64,000 nt of DNA from Candidatus Vecturithrix granuli (GCA_000739535.1 DF820466.1:466949-530948); one strand, 5' to 3'. Shown: positions 7,966 to 16,587, numbered from the stretch's first letter. Translations and numbers: made by a program. Notes: generated by a model not told the origin, from the sequence alone.

Positions 7966-8875
7966 ACGTCTCTAACAAAATGAATTGTTCTCCTCTTGGT
8001 TTGACATAGGCTGTCGGTGGATGAATATCTTGACGAAGAAGTGCTGGGGAAAGATAGAGCGATTCGATCGTAATCTCGTCTCGACCGAGTAATGTCGCTT
8101 GCGTTGAACGACCCGCTTCCAACTCAATTTTTTTCAATTGAAGGGATTGTGGGAGCGTTTCGCCATACGTTTTTTCGCCTTTTCTTCCATCATAACTGAT
8201 CAGGAAAGCAATGTCTTTAGCATTTAGTTCAGCTAACGCATTGACAAACTCTGGAAAGACAATTCCGGCATAATAGCGTGAATCTCGATCTCCGCAGACG
8301 CCTTGATACGGGGGATCCATATACACCACGTCGTCATGGTCAATTTGATGGAATAACTGTTGATAGTCCAATGATGAAAAGGAACATTTGCCTTTTAATA
8401 ATCGTGACATCCCGATAATATTCTTTCGCATCGTTTCAGGGCATGTCCCTTTTCGGCGTTTATCAGGACTTTGATTGAAAAGACCATCGGCATTATATCG
8501 GACAGAACCTTTGACACATCGAGCAAGTAAGTAGAGAAAATATTTCGGGTCGTGGGTACGATTAAATTGCTCACGAATTTGATAATAGTGTTCTATTGAA
8601 TCGTGATGTTGTTCATACCAAATCTTTGTATAGGTATCAGCAATATCTTCAGGATACTCAACAATCAGTTGGAGCAATTCGATCAGGGGTTTATTCAGAT
8701 CATTAATCCAAAATACCTGGGAAATATTCCGCGCAGCCGCAGCGATGCTAATTGCCGCTGTTCCGGCGAATGGCTCAACAAGTCGTTTCACCTTCTTTGG
8801 AAGATATGGAAGAATCAGAGGAGCTAAGTTCCGCTTACTCCCTTGATATTGAATAGGATGAGGAAGATTTTTCAT
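7940..8875 (-). CDS. Dam-family adenine-N6 DNA methyltransferase
   Basis: This 311-residue protein has SAM-binding motif I as EPFAGTA near 35-41, preceded by YQGSKRNL, and catalytic motif IV D187-P-P-Y190. This order is typical of alpha-class, DpnM/Dam-like adenine methyltransferases. It would protect the host from the overlapping HNH nuclease downstream. Upstream (minus strand) is TTGACA followed by two direct repeats ACTAAATA(C/T)AG, so the cassette probably carries its own promoter, perhaps with a control site. No Shine-Dalgarno is evident, so initiation may be leaderless or weak. Confidence 0.85.
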   Translation of the reverse strand: MKNLPHPIQYQGSKRNLAPLILPYLPKKVKRLVEPFAGTAAISIAAAARNISQVFWINDLNKPLIELLQLIVEYPEDIADTYTKIWYEQHHDSIEHYYQIREQFNRTHDPKYFLYLLARCVKGSVRYNADGLFNQSPDKRRKGTCPETMRKNIIGMSRLLKGKCSFSSLDYQQLFHQIDHDDVVYMDPPYQGVCGDRDSRYYAGIVFPEFVNALAELNAKDIAFLISYDGRKGEKTYGETLPQSLQLKKIELEAGRSTQATLLGRDEITIESLYLSPALLRQDIHPPTAYVKPRGEQFILLETYEHYPEIT

Positions 8876-9006
8876 ATCGATATCATTCTATATTTAGTTT
8901 ACTGTATTTAGTGATTATGTCAATTTCTTCATATATCATCTCCTGAAAAAGTCAACGAATTTTATCTATGTTTGCTATTTTTGTATAAACGACGTGGGGT
9001 ATGAAT

Positions 9007-9119
9007 GTCGAACGCCAGGCGTAACCGGCGCAAAAAGGCGGCGGCCACCGAACCCCAAAAAAAACAGCAACCCATTTTCTCCGCCGCCTTTTTGCGTCCG
9101 GTTCACGCCATCGTTAGGC
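9007..9119 (-). other. attC site 3
   Basis: The minus strand runs from inverse core GCCTAAC (9119-9113) to core site GTTCGAC (9013-9007). The palindrome contains CCGCCGCCTTTTTGCG and its complement. The 5' end of its cassette (GTTAGGCGG, at attC4) complements the inverse core. Between this site and 9434 I see only one short leftward open frame (9277-9480) with no recognisable features. Confidence 0.88.
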
Positions 9120-9434
9120 GGAACCTCAACATTTATAACAAGTTATTCATACTTTTATACTAATAGCTCACATGGAACACGCAACCTTAGCTCACGCCAT
9201 ATCCCGTATTCTTCGCTTATTAGCGGCTTTATGTGTCGGTAATGAACACCGCGATAATAGACACGAAGGGCTGAACTCAGCGACGACAATCAGTTGTCAG
9301 ATGGCGTCGTTCGTTCGCTGAGTCATTCTCTGTTTTCTGTGAACCGCTTTTTACGATTCTTTTGGATATCTGCAAGGGACAACAGAAGAATCGCAAGCGG
9401 AACAGAACCAAGCGTGAGACAGGTATGGAGATAA

Positions 9435-9743
9435 CTAGATATAGGTACCTCGTGAAACTTCTGTATATCGTCCTTTCCACTTCACAAAGTATGTATCCTG
9501 TTCTTTCTTGCCAGATAGTGCCTCACCACGAAGTGCAACCGTTCCAACACCCCATACACCAAAGTTAAGAATGGTCATCACTAATACGATCCTCTTCACA
9601 CGACTCGACCGGTTTCCGCCGAATCCGACGTTCATAAGTTTGCCGATGGCTTTCTGATGAATGACCCACAGAATAAACGCCAGCATCGGTATTGTGATTA
9701 TTGACAACCACCAGTACTCAATAAAGATTTCCTTTATTTCCAT
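9435..9743 (-). CDS. Small cassette-borne membrane protein
   Basis: The protein has about 102 residues from the ATG at 9743, with two hydrophobic helices near 8-30 and 52-75 and a polar tail. No family is recognised. A longer frame reaching 9785 would start inside attC4 and is unlikely. It is the first gene after attC4 in a 750-bp cassette; about 300 bp downstream of it, before attC3, hold nothing convincing. Confidence 0.55.
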   Translation of the reverse strand: MEIKEIFIEYWWLSIITIPMLAFILWVIHQKAIGKLMNVGFGGNRSSRVKRIVLVMTILNFGVWGVGTVALRGEALSGKKEQDTYFVKWKGRYTEVSRGTYI

Positions 9744-9758
9744 ATTTGACTCAATACC

Positions 9759-9873
9759 GCCTAACGCCCGCGCATAACGCGCCAAGAAAGGCGGGCGCTA
9801 CCACACGTGATAGAACAGCAACCCAATGTTCTCGCCCGCCTTTCTTGGTCGCCGTTCATGCGCCTCGTTCGGC
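9759..9873 (-). other. attC site 4
   Basis: The minus strand runs from inverse core GCCGAAC (9873-9867) to core site GTTAGGC (9765-9759). The stem contains GCGGGCGAGAAC and GCCCGCCTTTCTTGG. The start of its cassette (GTTCGG at attC5) complements the inverse core over six bases. Confidence 0.88.
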
Positions 9874-9880
9874 GTCTCCA

Positions 9881-10162
9881 CTATGCGGCTTGCTTCAGGC
9901 CGGATTCCATCTGGCCGTTTTGCTGAAGCGCTAAGTCGTACAAAAATTCTGGGGCAAAATCAGCCTCATTTTCCCAGCACATGGTATTGAGTTTGACCGT
10001 GAACTGTTTAAAATACTCTGGCTGACGTAACGGTCGAAAAATGATGCGAGGATCATGAAAAACCGTATCATGTAAATCAACGGTCGCTTGATATCCATTA
10101 TTAAATGTCAGGAACGCTTTATATGCGCCGAGATAGTTGGCTGAGACAACTTCAAGTAACAT
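9881..10162 (-). CDS. DUF2442 domain protein
   Basis: This 93-residue protein matches the DUF2442 pattern: an early V-S-A-N-Y-L-G-A-Y-K stretch, L-T-F-N-N-G-Y, a V-D-L core and a C-terminal W-E-N-E-A-D-F-A-P-E-F-L-Y segment. It starts five bases after the DUF4160 gene. DUF4160 and DUF2442 genes are often adjacent and are suspected toxin-antitoxin-like partners, a frequent cargo of integron cassettes; no activity is proven by the sequence. Confidence 0.8.
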   Translation of the reverse strand: MLLEVVSANYLGAYKAFLTFNNGYQATVDLHDTVFHDPRIIFRPLRQPEYFKQFTVKLNTMCWENEADFAPEFLYDLALQQNGQMESGLKQAA

Positions 10163-10167
10163 ACCCT

Positions 10168-10425
10168 TTACTCCAATGGTGGTAATTTTTGAAATTCACC
10201 CGTCTCTCGCAATGAATTCCAATTCTGTAATAACTCGTCTTTATGGATCTCATACCATTCGAAGACCAGATGTAAGGCACGTTTCGGGAATTTGCCTTCG
10301 ACAATGCCCGTCTGAATATCTACTGTCATATGATACCCGCCATACTTTGCATGAAAATGAGGGGGAGGGTGTTCATTAAAGTTCATAAAGATGATCACCC
10401 CTAAAAACCGGCTGATTTCAGGCAT
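10168..10425 (-). CDS. DUF4160 domain protein
   Basis: This 85-residue protein contains the hallmark HPPPHFHAKYGGY segment of DUF4160 near residues 19-31 and a C-terminal helical stretch with W-Y-E-I-H. It lies upstream of the DUF2442 gene in the same cassette. The pair is probably co-expressed; a toxin-antitoxin role is a hypothesis based on frequent co-occurrence. Confidence 0.8.
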   Translation of the reverse strand: MPEISRFLGVIIFMNFNEHPPPHFHAKYGGYHMTVDIQTGIVEGKFPKRALHLVFEWYEIHKDELLQNWNSLRETGEFQKLPPLE

Positions 10426-10608
10426 ACTACGAACCTCGCATCATTGTGTAACGATTGGTATATAGGATCTTCTATGATTCACTCCACCGTTCTCTCACGT
10501 CGTGTATTTTGTCCATATTTTTCTGTGATGAATAACATCTTCCATTTCCGTACCGTTCTGTATTTTCTATACAACCTGGGATATTCATGCTTATACCGAC
10601 TGATACAC

Positions 10609-10721
10609 CCCGAACGCCCGCGTTTCACCGGCGCGAAACAACGGGCGCAACTGAACTATAAGTTTCAGCACCCAATTTTCCCGCCCGCTGTTTCGCGTCC
10701 GGTGCAAACGCCTTGTTCGGC
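10609..10721 (-). other. attC site 5
   Basis: The minus strand runs from inverse core GCCGAAC (10721-10715) to core site GTTCGGG (10615-10609). The stem contains GCGGGCGGGAAAA and GCCCGTTGTTTCGCG. The 5' end of its cassette (GTTCGGC, at attC6) complements the inverse core. The 180 bp between this site and the DUF4160 gene hold no clear gene; a promoter could lie there. Confidence 0.88.
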
Positions 10722-10741
10722 ATTTATTCCGATCCCCTCTG

Positions 10742-11017
10742 TTATTTTGTCCAGAGCAGATAACTATTTGGGATCGCCTGAGCATGATAAATATACTGTA
10801 CGCCTATTTGCGCCTGATATGACGTGCTGCTTGATACGCCTATCGGGCTGCTTTGACCAAGCGTAATATTCGCTTTGTAACTCGTTGACGCCATACTCAC
10901 GCTACCACCAGAATTCAGATTACTCCCCAACAGCTTATAATTTGTACTTGATTGCGCCCAAACAACCACAGACAGCAATATACACGTTAATACAATACCG
11001 ATACCAATTCGTTGCAT
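10742..11017 (-). CDS. Small secreted protein with C-terminal YLLWTK tag, in an integron cassette
   Basis: This 91-residue protein has a signal peptide (about 1-21, ending VWAQ). The Ser/Gly-rich domain resembles the short repeat N-Y-x-L...S-x-Y-x...I-G-Q-S-S found in many surface proteins. It ends I-P-N-S-Y-L-L-W-T-K and a TAA stop, so it carries the same tag as sixteen genes at 30-58 kb. GGGAGG precedes the ATG at good spacing. It is the last gene of the four-gene cassette between attC6 and attC5, so the tag is also present on potentially mobile DNA. Confidence 0.75.
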   Translation of the reverse strand: MQRIGIGIVLTCILLSVVVWAQSSTNYKLLGSNLNSGGSVSMASTSYKANITLGQSSPIGVSSSTSYQAQIGVQYIYHAQAIPNSYLLWTK

Positions 11018-11046
11018 AGAAACCTCCCTGTGTAATTATTTCTATA

Positions 11047-11066
11047 GGGCGCGGAAGACCGCGCCC
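11047..11066 (-). terminator. GC-rich hairpin after the amidase gene
   Basis: GGGCGCGG (11047-11054) and CCGCGCCC (11059-11066) form an 8-bp stem with a 4-base loop just downstream of the amidase stop. There is no clear U-run, so it may be a processing or attenuation hairpin. Confidence 0.4.
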
Positions 11067-11072
11067 GTCCCA

Positions 11073-11825
11073 TCATTGCCCCCAAAGCAATTCACCATTC
11101 ACCGTAAAACTGTGCCCATTGTAATTCAACGTGACACCGGGCATGATGTGCAACGGTGCGCCGGAATTGACGTAGATATCACAACTGAGAGTGTACGTTC
11201 CGGCAGACAATGTGCCTGAAAGCGCACCACACAAATCATTACTCGGGTAGTGCAGCCATTCATAATATGGTTTTGATGACGAAAGATAGGTGTACGAAAC
11301 GTCATGCTGATTCGATGAATGACAGGAAATCCTGACATCTGTGCCATTAACAGACGTCACCACTGTGGCATGAGCATCAGAATCAGAACACGAACCCGTA
11401 TGATACACTAGCACATCACCAACTTGAATATCGGCTGGTGGTGCTTGATGATACCCACAAGTACGCGTCCAACCTTTTTGCACAAGGCAGTCCCCTAAAT
11501 TCTTCGCTCCAATTTCTTCTCTGCCACAAGGATATCCACGACACGGCAATCCCCCGTTTAAATCGGAATGTCCACCGGCCAGGACGCTCTGCGAAGTAAA
11601 ATTGGCGCAATCTCCCCCCTGACTGGGGTAGCCACAGCATTCGCTGCCCCAATATGACCAGGGGGTGCAACTGCTATAAGTGCCGCACGTGTGGTTGCAT
11701 GAATTCCACCAAGTATTAGCATAATCATCTACTGCTTGCCGGTCATAGGCTTCTGTCGGCAATGTGCATACGATCCCAATCGTCAGTAGTATCAAGAATC
11801 GTATCAGATATTTATTGACAATCAT
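11073..11825 (-). CDS. Secreted amidase-6-like Cys protease/amidase
   Basis: This 250-residue protein has a signal peptide (1-26) followed by an amidase_6-like domain: Y-D-R-Q-A-V-D-D-Y-A at 27-36 and G-G-D-C-A-N-F-T-S-Q-S with likely nucleophile C73, then AHATVV with likely H152. It has many extra cysteines, consistent with disulfides outside the cytoplasm. The start overlaps the end of the HEAT gene by 14 bp, so translation is probably coupled. It ends G-E-L-L-W-G-Q, which recalls the YLLWTK tag but lacks its last residues; I do not count it as tagged. Confidence 0.75.
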   Translation of the reverse strand: MIVNKYLIRFLILLTIGIVCTLPTEAYDRQAVDDYANTWWNSCNHTCGTYSSCTPWSYWGSECCGYPSQGGDCANFTSQSVLAGGHSDLNGGLPCRGYPCGREEIGAKNLGDCLVQKGWTRTCGYHQAPPADIQVGDVLVYHTGSCSDSDAHATVVTSVNGTDVRISCHSSNQHDVSYTYLSSSKPYYEWLHYPSNDLCGALSGTLSAGTYTLSCDIYVNSGAPLHIMPGVTLNYNGHSFTVNGELLWGQ

Positions 11826-12786
11826 ATTGCCCCTCCTTTCGTTGCTGTTCTAACATGAAAAGCTGTTGTTTGACCGCGCTATCCTGTTCATGTTCGTAAA
11901 TCTCTTGAATGGTCGTGCAAATCTGTTCCTGTAAGAGCGGATTTTCACGCGCCAAGCTGTTGAGCGTCGAGACAGCCCGAATTTTAGCTTGCCTGTCTGT
12001 AGATGTCCGCGCAATGCCCTCTATATCGCGTAACACATCAGCCTGCGCGGTGATTCCAAGTTGATATGCGCCCCACAATGCATTGAGTTTGACGGTATCA
12101 TTCGGACTTTGAGTCCCCAGATGAATTAAGAGCGCTTGAGCGGTCTTTGTATTCATACGTTGAAGGGTAACAGGCATACTATCCCATATTACCGGATCAA
12201 GCGGCTGGTTCTTTGCAATAACGTCCTGGAGAATTGTTTCCCCGTGATTATCACCAAACCAGACCAACATCTCTGCCGCTTGAACTTTCACATTCCAGGA
12301 AGGATCGTCAGTTAATCGGCCTTGAATGGCTGTGATGATCTGGAGAATCTGTGAATCTGGCAACCCCGCTTGTGTGGCTAACGATGCAAAGCACGCAATA
12401 TATGCCATGCGTACTTGCTCATCAGGTTCATTGGCGAACATCGTGAATAATTGTTCGGTGATTTTGTAAGCCATTTCGCCAGTGGCGAAACCTAATTCAA
12501 ACAGCAGATGACGTCGGGCATTGGGATCGCTTTCGGTACGTAGCAAAGCAAAATAGTGTTCCATATGCGGTTGTTTCCATACCTGTTGTTGTGTCACCTG
12601 TTTTTGAACGGTCTCATCAGGTATCACTGGCACGACAAATGCTGTGGATTGTCCTTGTTCATCAAGCAATATTCGTACAGTTCCTATAAATGGCTTGGTT
12701 AGGGTATTGCTTTCAGAGGCACATACTGAACTTGCCACTAAAAAGAATACCATATTTATCAGACTCCAATACGATATATTTTTCAT
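11812..12786 (-). CDS. Secreted HEAT-repeat protein
   Basis: This 324-residue protein has a signal peptide (about 1-23) and a long all-helical region made of HEAT-like repeats, with recurring ALLxLGT / AEMLVWFGD / LLFELGFATG helices from about 75 to 300. HEAT arrays are binding scaffolds. It is preceded by AAGGAGGAGGAG and lies between the adhesin and amidase genes in one cassette, which suggests a joint cell-surface function. Confidence 0.7.
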   Translation of the reverse strand: MKNISYWSLINMVFFLVASSVCASESNTLTKPFIGTVRILLDEQGQSTAFVVPVIPDETVQKQVTQQQVWKQPHMEHYFALLRTESDPNARRHLLFELGFATGEMAYKITEQLFTMFANEPDEQVRMAYIACFASLATQAGLPDSQILQIITAIQGRLTDDPSWNVKVQAAEMLVWFGDNHGETILQDVIAKNQPLDPVIWDSMPVTLQRMNTKTAQALLIHLGTQSPNDTVKLNALWGAYQLGITAQADVLRDIEGIARTSTDRQAKIRAVSTLNSLARENPLLQEQICTTIQEIYEHEQDSAVKQQLFMLEQQRKEGQYDCQ

Positions 12787-12809
12787 ACTCTCCTCCTCCT
12801 TATCCTTTA

Positions 12810-14759
12810 TTATTGTAACGTCACCAACACCAGGATTTTCCCACGATCCCCGTCAAATGCTTGTAACGCTTTACCGAGAATTGCGCCCTGACGTTTCTCA
12901 AAATCGGTTGCTTTCATGGCATAGCCCGGCGTATTAGACGTTGTGAGGAGATCGCCAATGTGAATTGTGCCGTTTTCGGTGCTGACATTACAGAGGACAC
13001 GCCCGACCAATGCAATCGGTTTGTTGGAACTGCCATCGCTGCGGCTGCCAGCCACATACCCGGCCTGCGTGGTGCTAGAGACAATCCCGGCCACGGCCGT
13101 ATCATACGCGGTGCTAGATTTGGTGACGTGCAACGGATTCAACGGGTCAATCACCACCACGTCGCCGAGTTCCAGGGTGGCGATGTCGGTCATATCAAAG
13201 GGTTCAGCAAGATCGGCGCCACCACTAACATAAAGAGTTCCGTTGACGTGCAACGTATAAAGAGGATTGGTTACACCAATACCGACATTCCCTCCTGCTT
13301 CAATAACAAATCTTGGAGAACTCCCATCTTCACTAATATGGAAATGTGCTCCGTATGCTTCCAGATCCCATTGGGCAACCGTGGTTTCCAGGCGCATTTC
13401 TGTCACACTTCCACCATTAAGATGCAACTCAGTTAGAGGATTGCTTGTACCAATACCAACGTGATTAGTCACAGTAAGGTTATTCACTAAACCTACATTC
13501 CCATCATTATCAACATATACGGCGTCTACAGGGCTGCCATCTGCGGCATCAAGTGAGAACCCATCGCCGCTGCCTGAAGTTCCTGTAGCTGTAAAGGATT
13601 TCCAGGCTGTTCCTGTGTATCCTTCAAAATCTCCATTACGATACCGAATTGTTCCGGCATTGAAGGTTGTGGTATCAGCAACTTTAACTCCACCATTCAC
13701 ATCAAGCTTCTCAACAGGGGTTTTCGTATTCACTCCAACCGCACTATCTTTGACCAATAATTCCGGAATAGTATCCGTTTGATTATTCATGAAACCAACC
13801 ATAAATGAATTGGAGACATCATTGTTCAACCTTGCTAATGGATCACCTTTACCGATCACTGTTGTATAATCGGCACTGGCTTCTGTATTCCATCCCATAG
13901 CCGTCGAGACAGCTCCGCTTGCGATAGTGAAATTGCCCATGGCGGTGGAACGAGCTCCGCTTGCGGAAGTCTCATATCCCATTGCGGTGGCAGTTTCACC
14001 TGTGGCGTAACTGTACAACCCGAATGCTGTGGCATAATTTCCGCTTGCAACGGTATCAGCGCCCATGGCGACAGCATTGTTTCCAGTCGCCTCTGTACTC
14101 CAGCCAAAGGCCATTGCGTAATTTTTATTCGCCAGGGTTTCGTATCCCATACCTATAGAATAATTACCAATGTTTGCGTCATTCCATTCGGAACTACTGG
14201 CATGTCCAATCCGGAAAGCCCCTTTTCTGGGATACCAAAAGAATCGCTCTCCGGCCCCTGTGGTAGTCAATGTACGTCCATTGTTAAATGTCCCTTTCGC
14301 CATAATCCCACCATCATTCTCAAGACTTAATTTAAACTCAGGGTTTGTGGTGCCGATACCAATACTACTATTCTTTACTGTGATCGTATTCAAAATAATC
14401 AGATCATATACCCCTGGCGTTAGTTCGACGCGCGGCGACATTTCAGCATCCACGCCCACTTTCACCCCAAGCCATAATGCTTTGGTTTCAGTCAATTCCG
14501 TATCCATCGGGTTTACCTGCCCCAACTGCACATTGTAAATACCATTTGTAACTGTAACAGACTGCGTTTCCGTCCAGAGCGCCGTACCGCCACTGACGAC
14601 ATCGTAGATTGAAAAGACCATGCTGACACTCGCGGTAATCGGATTCCCGGCGGCATCCGTGAGCTTCCCCTGAAAATTCACTTTCTGCGGTGCAGCAAAC
14701 GCGTTCCCACACAGCACAACCATCAACACGACCATTTTGAATCCTACATATCTCTTCAT
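12810..14759 (-). CDS. Large YadA-head-like surface adhesin
   Basis: This is a 649-residue secreted protein with a signal peptide (1-22). Residues 25-125 form a beta-rich N-terminal domain (V-N-F-Q-G-K-L-T-D). About seven 14-residue repeats of the form A-x-A-x-G-x-x-x-x-A-x-G-x-x at about 200-305 match the left-handed beta-roll of YadA/Hep_Hag trimeric adhesins. Further I-G-I-G-T-x-N-P linkers follow, and the C-terminal G-D-L-L-T-T-S-N-T-P-G-Y-A-M-K-A region is common in fibre proteins. It lacks a membrane anchor and the YLLWTK tag. I use the ATG at 14759, preceded by AAGGAGG; a longer frame runs into attC6. Confidence 0.8.
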   Translation of the reverse strand: MKRYVGFKMVVLMVVLCGNAFAAPQKVNFQGKLTDAAGNPITASVSMVFSIYDVVSGGTALWTETQSVTVTNGIYNVQLGQVNPMDTELTETKALWLGVKVGVDAEMSPRVELTPGVYDLIILNTITVKNSSIGIGTTNPEFKLSLENDGGIMAKGTFNNGRTLTTTGAGERFFWYPRKGAFRIGHASSSEWNDANIGNYSIGMGYETLANKNYAMAFGWSTEATGNNAVAMGADTVASGNYATAFGLYSYATGETATAMGYETSASGARSTAMGNFTIASGAVSTAMGWNTEASADYTTVIGKGDPLARLNNDVSNSFMVGFMNNQTDTIPELLVKDSAVGVNTKTPVEKLDVNGGVKVADTTTFNAGTIRYRNGDFEGYTGTAWKSFTATGTSGSGDGFSLDAADGSPVDAVYVDNDGNVGLVNNLTVTNHVGIGTSNPLTELHLNGGSVTEMRLETTVAQWDLEAYGAHFHISEDGSSPRFVIEAGGNVGIGVTNPLYTLHVNGTLYVSGGADLAEPFDMTDIATLELGDVVVIDPLNPLHVTKSSTAYDTAVAGIVSSTTQAGYVAGSRSDGSSNKPIALVGRVLCNVSTENGTIHIGDLLTTSNTPGYAMKATDFEKRQGAILGKALQAFDGDRGKILVLVTLQ

Positions 14760-14835
14760 ACCATCCTCCTTAGTACAACGATTGTTATTATTTAATATAC
14801 ACGTTATCCCAACCATCGCTTTCGCGACACAACAA

Positions 14836-14947
14836 GCCGAACGCCCCGCTTCAGGCGACCAAAAGGCCGGGCGCAACCCAACTTGACAGCATACCGATCA
14901 ATTTTCCCGCCCGGCCTTTTGGGTCGCCTGCAAGCGGATCGTTAGAA
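14836..14947 (-). other. attC site 6
   Basis: The minus strand runs from inverse core TTCTAAC (14947-14941) to core site GTTCGGC (14842-14836). The stem contains GCCCGGCCTTTTGGGTCG and its complement. GATGTTCTAAC, spanning the inverse core, is the exact complement of the first cassette's 5' end at the attI junction (16401-16411), which shows that this attC and that junction belong to one cassette. Confidence 0.92.
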
Positions 14948-14988
14948 CATCTTTAGTGATTTATGTACTGTAGCCCTTAATATAGAAA

Positions 14989-15978
14989 TTAAAACATATC
15001 TGGAAAATAATCTTCAGGGGCATCACTTGGAACAAAGAAAATCCCGAAGAATCCTAAAATTGGAACAATAAGAGCTCCTAATAAAACAAGGAAAACCTTA
15101 ACTGGTACGAAGAAAAATATAATCCCATATACAATTGCCCAAATAAGAATCGGAATTATAATCTTTTTGTTTGCCTTCTTCTTAAATTCATGATACTTGG
15201 GAGTAAGAGTTCCTCCTTTTTGTTTAACCTCTATTCTCGCTTTTTTTAAAACTTTCTTAATTTCGATTCCCTCTCTAACCATCTTTCCTGATGTTCCAAT
15301 AAGGTATAGAATACCAATAATAACAAGTACGGCTATAATTCCTCCTATCCAGCCAAATACAGAACTGAAGATTCCTTTTTCCCTTATAGCTGCCCACTTA
15401 TTTTTGAAATTTGCTAACATGGAAACATTTTCTTGAAAACTGTCGAAGATAGGAATAGCTTGACTAAATTCGTTGGTTGCAGAATAAGCGAGCATAATAT
15501 ATCCATATGTTCCTGAAGTCGTAAAACGAGCCAATCCATACAAACCAGTCCTCCCAGGTTTATATCTCTTCTCAACTTCAATTACATCAAGGAATATCTC
15601 TCCTATCAATCCAATCTTCCATTTTTTAAAAAGTGCTTTTGTAAACTGATTTTTCTCATATACCTCGCCAAGATGTTCAAAGAGTTTATGGTCTTGCTCC
15701 TCAAGTTTTTGAAGATCAATATCGTCGCCTACTCGTATTGAATAAATCGCCACTTGTAGTTTTTTGTCTGGAGGTGTTGCCGATAATCGCCATAAAGAAT
15801 TACTTTCCTTCGCTTGTTCAAATTCCCAATTTTTAGGTATACGAAGACTAAAATGATATTCTTCATCCTCTATAAATATAGAATCTTGCTCAACTTTAGT
15901 CGAGGCATTAATCGACGTTTGCCAAAAACACCAAAATAAACTAATTATTAACATTGCGATCATTACAATACGTCTCAT
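14989..15978 (-). CDS. Cassette-borne exported membrane protein of unknown function
   Basis: The protein has 329 residues from the ATG at 15978 (GGAG seven bases upstream). It has a signal peptide or anchor (1-25) and an extracytoplasmic domain (about 30-205) starting Y-H-F-S-L-R-I-P-K-N-W-E-F, which resembles PsbP-like or DUF1795-type surface domains. A helix follows near 210-235, then a Lys-rich segment and two C-terminal helices (about 280-325). It belongs to the first cassette after attI. The function is not known. Confidence 0.65.
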   Translation of the reverse strand: MRRIVMIAMLIISLFWCFWQTSINASTKVEQDSIFIEDEEYHFSLRIPKNWEFEQAKESNSLWRLSATPPDKKLQVAIYSIRVGDDIDLQKLEEQDHKLFEHLGEVYEKNQFTKALFKKWKIGLIGEIFLDVIEVEKRYKPGRTGLYGLARFTTSGTYGYIMLAYSATNEFSQAIPIFDSFQENVSMLANFKNKWAAIREKGIFSSVFGWIGGIIAVLVIIGILYLIGTSGKMVREGIEIKKVLKKARIEVKQKGGTLTPKYHEFKKKANKKIIIPILIWAIVYGIIFFFVPVKVFLVLLGALIVPILGFFGIFFVPSDAPEDYFPDMF

Positions 15979-16085
15979 CTTTATCTCCAATAGTTGTCTG
16001 TCCCTACAATGGTACACAGCTTGAATTGTCGTGTCTCTCGAACGAGTATCGTTGTAGGGGTATTTCGTTCTTGTTTTCTACCAAC

Positions 16086-16328
16086 TCAATCAAATGGAGT
16101 TCCTTCTTTCCCTCGTATAGCTTGAATAATTCCGATAATCAGACCAACGATAGCACCAATCCCTGCTAGCAATAAGCCTAGTTGAAAATTTGCAACAATT
16201 GATGCCCAAATTCCTTTAGGGGAATTTATACCGACAAAGCTCAAAACAAGGATTGGTAAAAAGAATCCGCCACCAAATGTCCAACCTGCAATGATCTGAA
16301 GTTTTCCTCTTTTTTTATCGTTTTCCAT
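16086..16328 (-). CDS. Small membrane protein, first cassette gene
   Basis: This 80-residue protein has two hydrophobic helices (about 12-35 and 45-68) rich in Gly and a charged tail. AAAGGAG precedes the ATG by nine bases. It is the gene nearest attI, so it should be the best expressed from an integron promoter. It may act with the larger membrane protein downstream in the same cassette. No family is recognised. Confidence 0.65.
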   Translation of the reverse strand: MENDKKRGKLQIIAGWTFGGGFFLPILVLSFVGINSPKGIWASIVANFQLGLLLAGIGAIVGLIIGIIQAIRGKEGTPFD

Positions 16329-16404
16329 GTGTTTTAACTCCTTTCATTTTAAAGATTACGGTAGATGTGCAATAGAGAGGATTGCTCTTTCATCTCGCCT
16401 GATG

Positions 16405-16470
16405 TTCTAACAACTTATTGTCACAACGAAGTCTGGATAATATTTTCTCATATTTCTTTACCCGGAAAGG
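16405..16470 (-). other. attI-type integration junction
   Basis: On the minus strand GTTAGAA (16411-16405) is the core site where the first cassette begins. The cassette's first 11 bases, GTTAGAACATC, complement the inverse core of attC6, as expected for the two ends of one cassette. The adjoining DNA toward the integrase gene (to about 16470) should contain the rest of attI; its right boundary is uncertain. Confidence 0.75.
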
Positions 16471-16478
16471 GTTGTCAA
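16446..16478 (-). promoter_or_regulatory. Candidate cassette promoter (Pc)
   Basis: TTGACA reads leftward at 16478-16473. An AT-rich -10 candidate (AAATAT or TATGAG) lies about 17-20 bases downstream, just before the attI core site and directed into the cassettes. The -10 is weak, so this is only a plausible Pc. Confidence 0.35.
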
Positions 16479-16506
16479 GCAATTTCTGAGAAAATGACAT
16501 GTTATC

Positions 16507-16535
16507 TTGACAACGTTTGTATAATTTTTTATATG
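16507..16535 (+). promoter_or_regulatory. Integrase promoter
   Basis: TTGACA (16507-16512), 17-bp spacer and TATATG (16530-16535) form a strong promoter directed to the integrase gene. An AAAGGAGG ribosome binding site lies just before ATG 16588. I did not find a LexA-type box. Confidence 0.6.
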
Positions 16536-16587
16536 GACATATTTAGAAATAAAAGACGAATATAAAAATAATTAAAGGAGGTTTTTT

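Noticed and set aside
11073-11100. The amidase C terminus E-L-L-W-G-Q as an 18th tag
   Set aside because: It lacks the aromatic first position and the T-K/R end; the resemblance is limited to L-L-W.
12810-14759. A prophage tail fibre
   Set aside because: No other phage genes are nearby, the protein has a signal peptide, and the gene lies in an attC-bounded cassette.
15990-16060. Another attC between the two genes of the first cassette
   Set aside because: There is only a CCCTACAA/TTGTAGGG inverted repeat; the core sites and the 112-bp layout of the others are absent.
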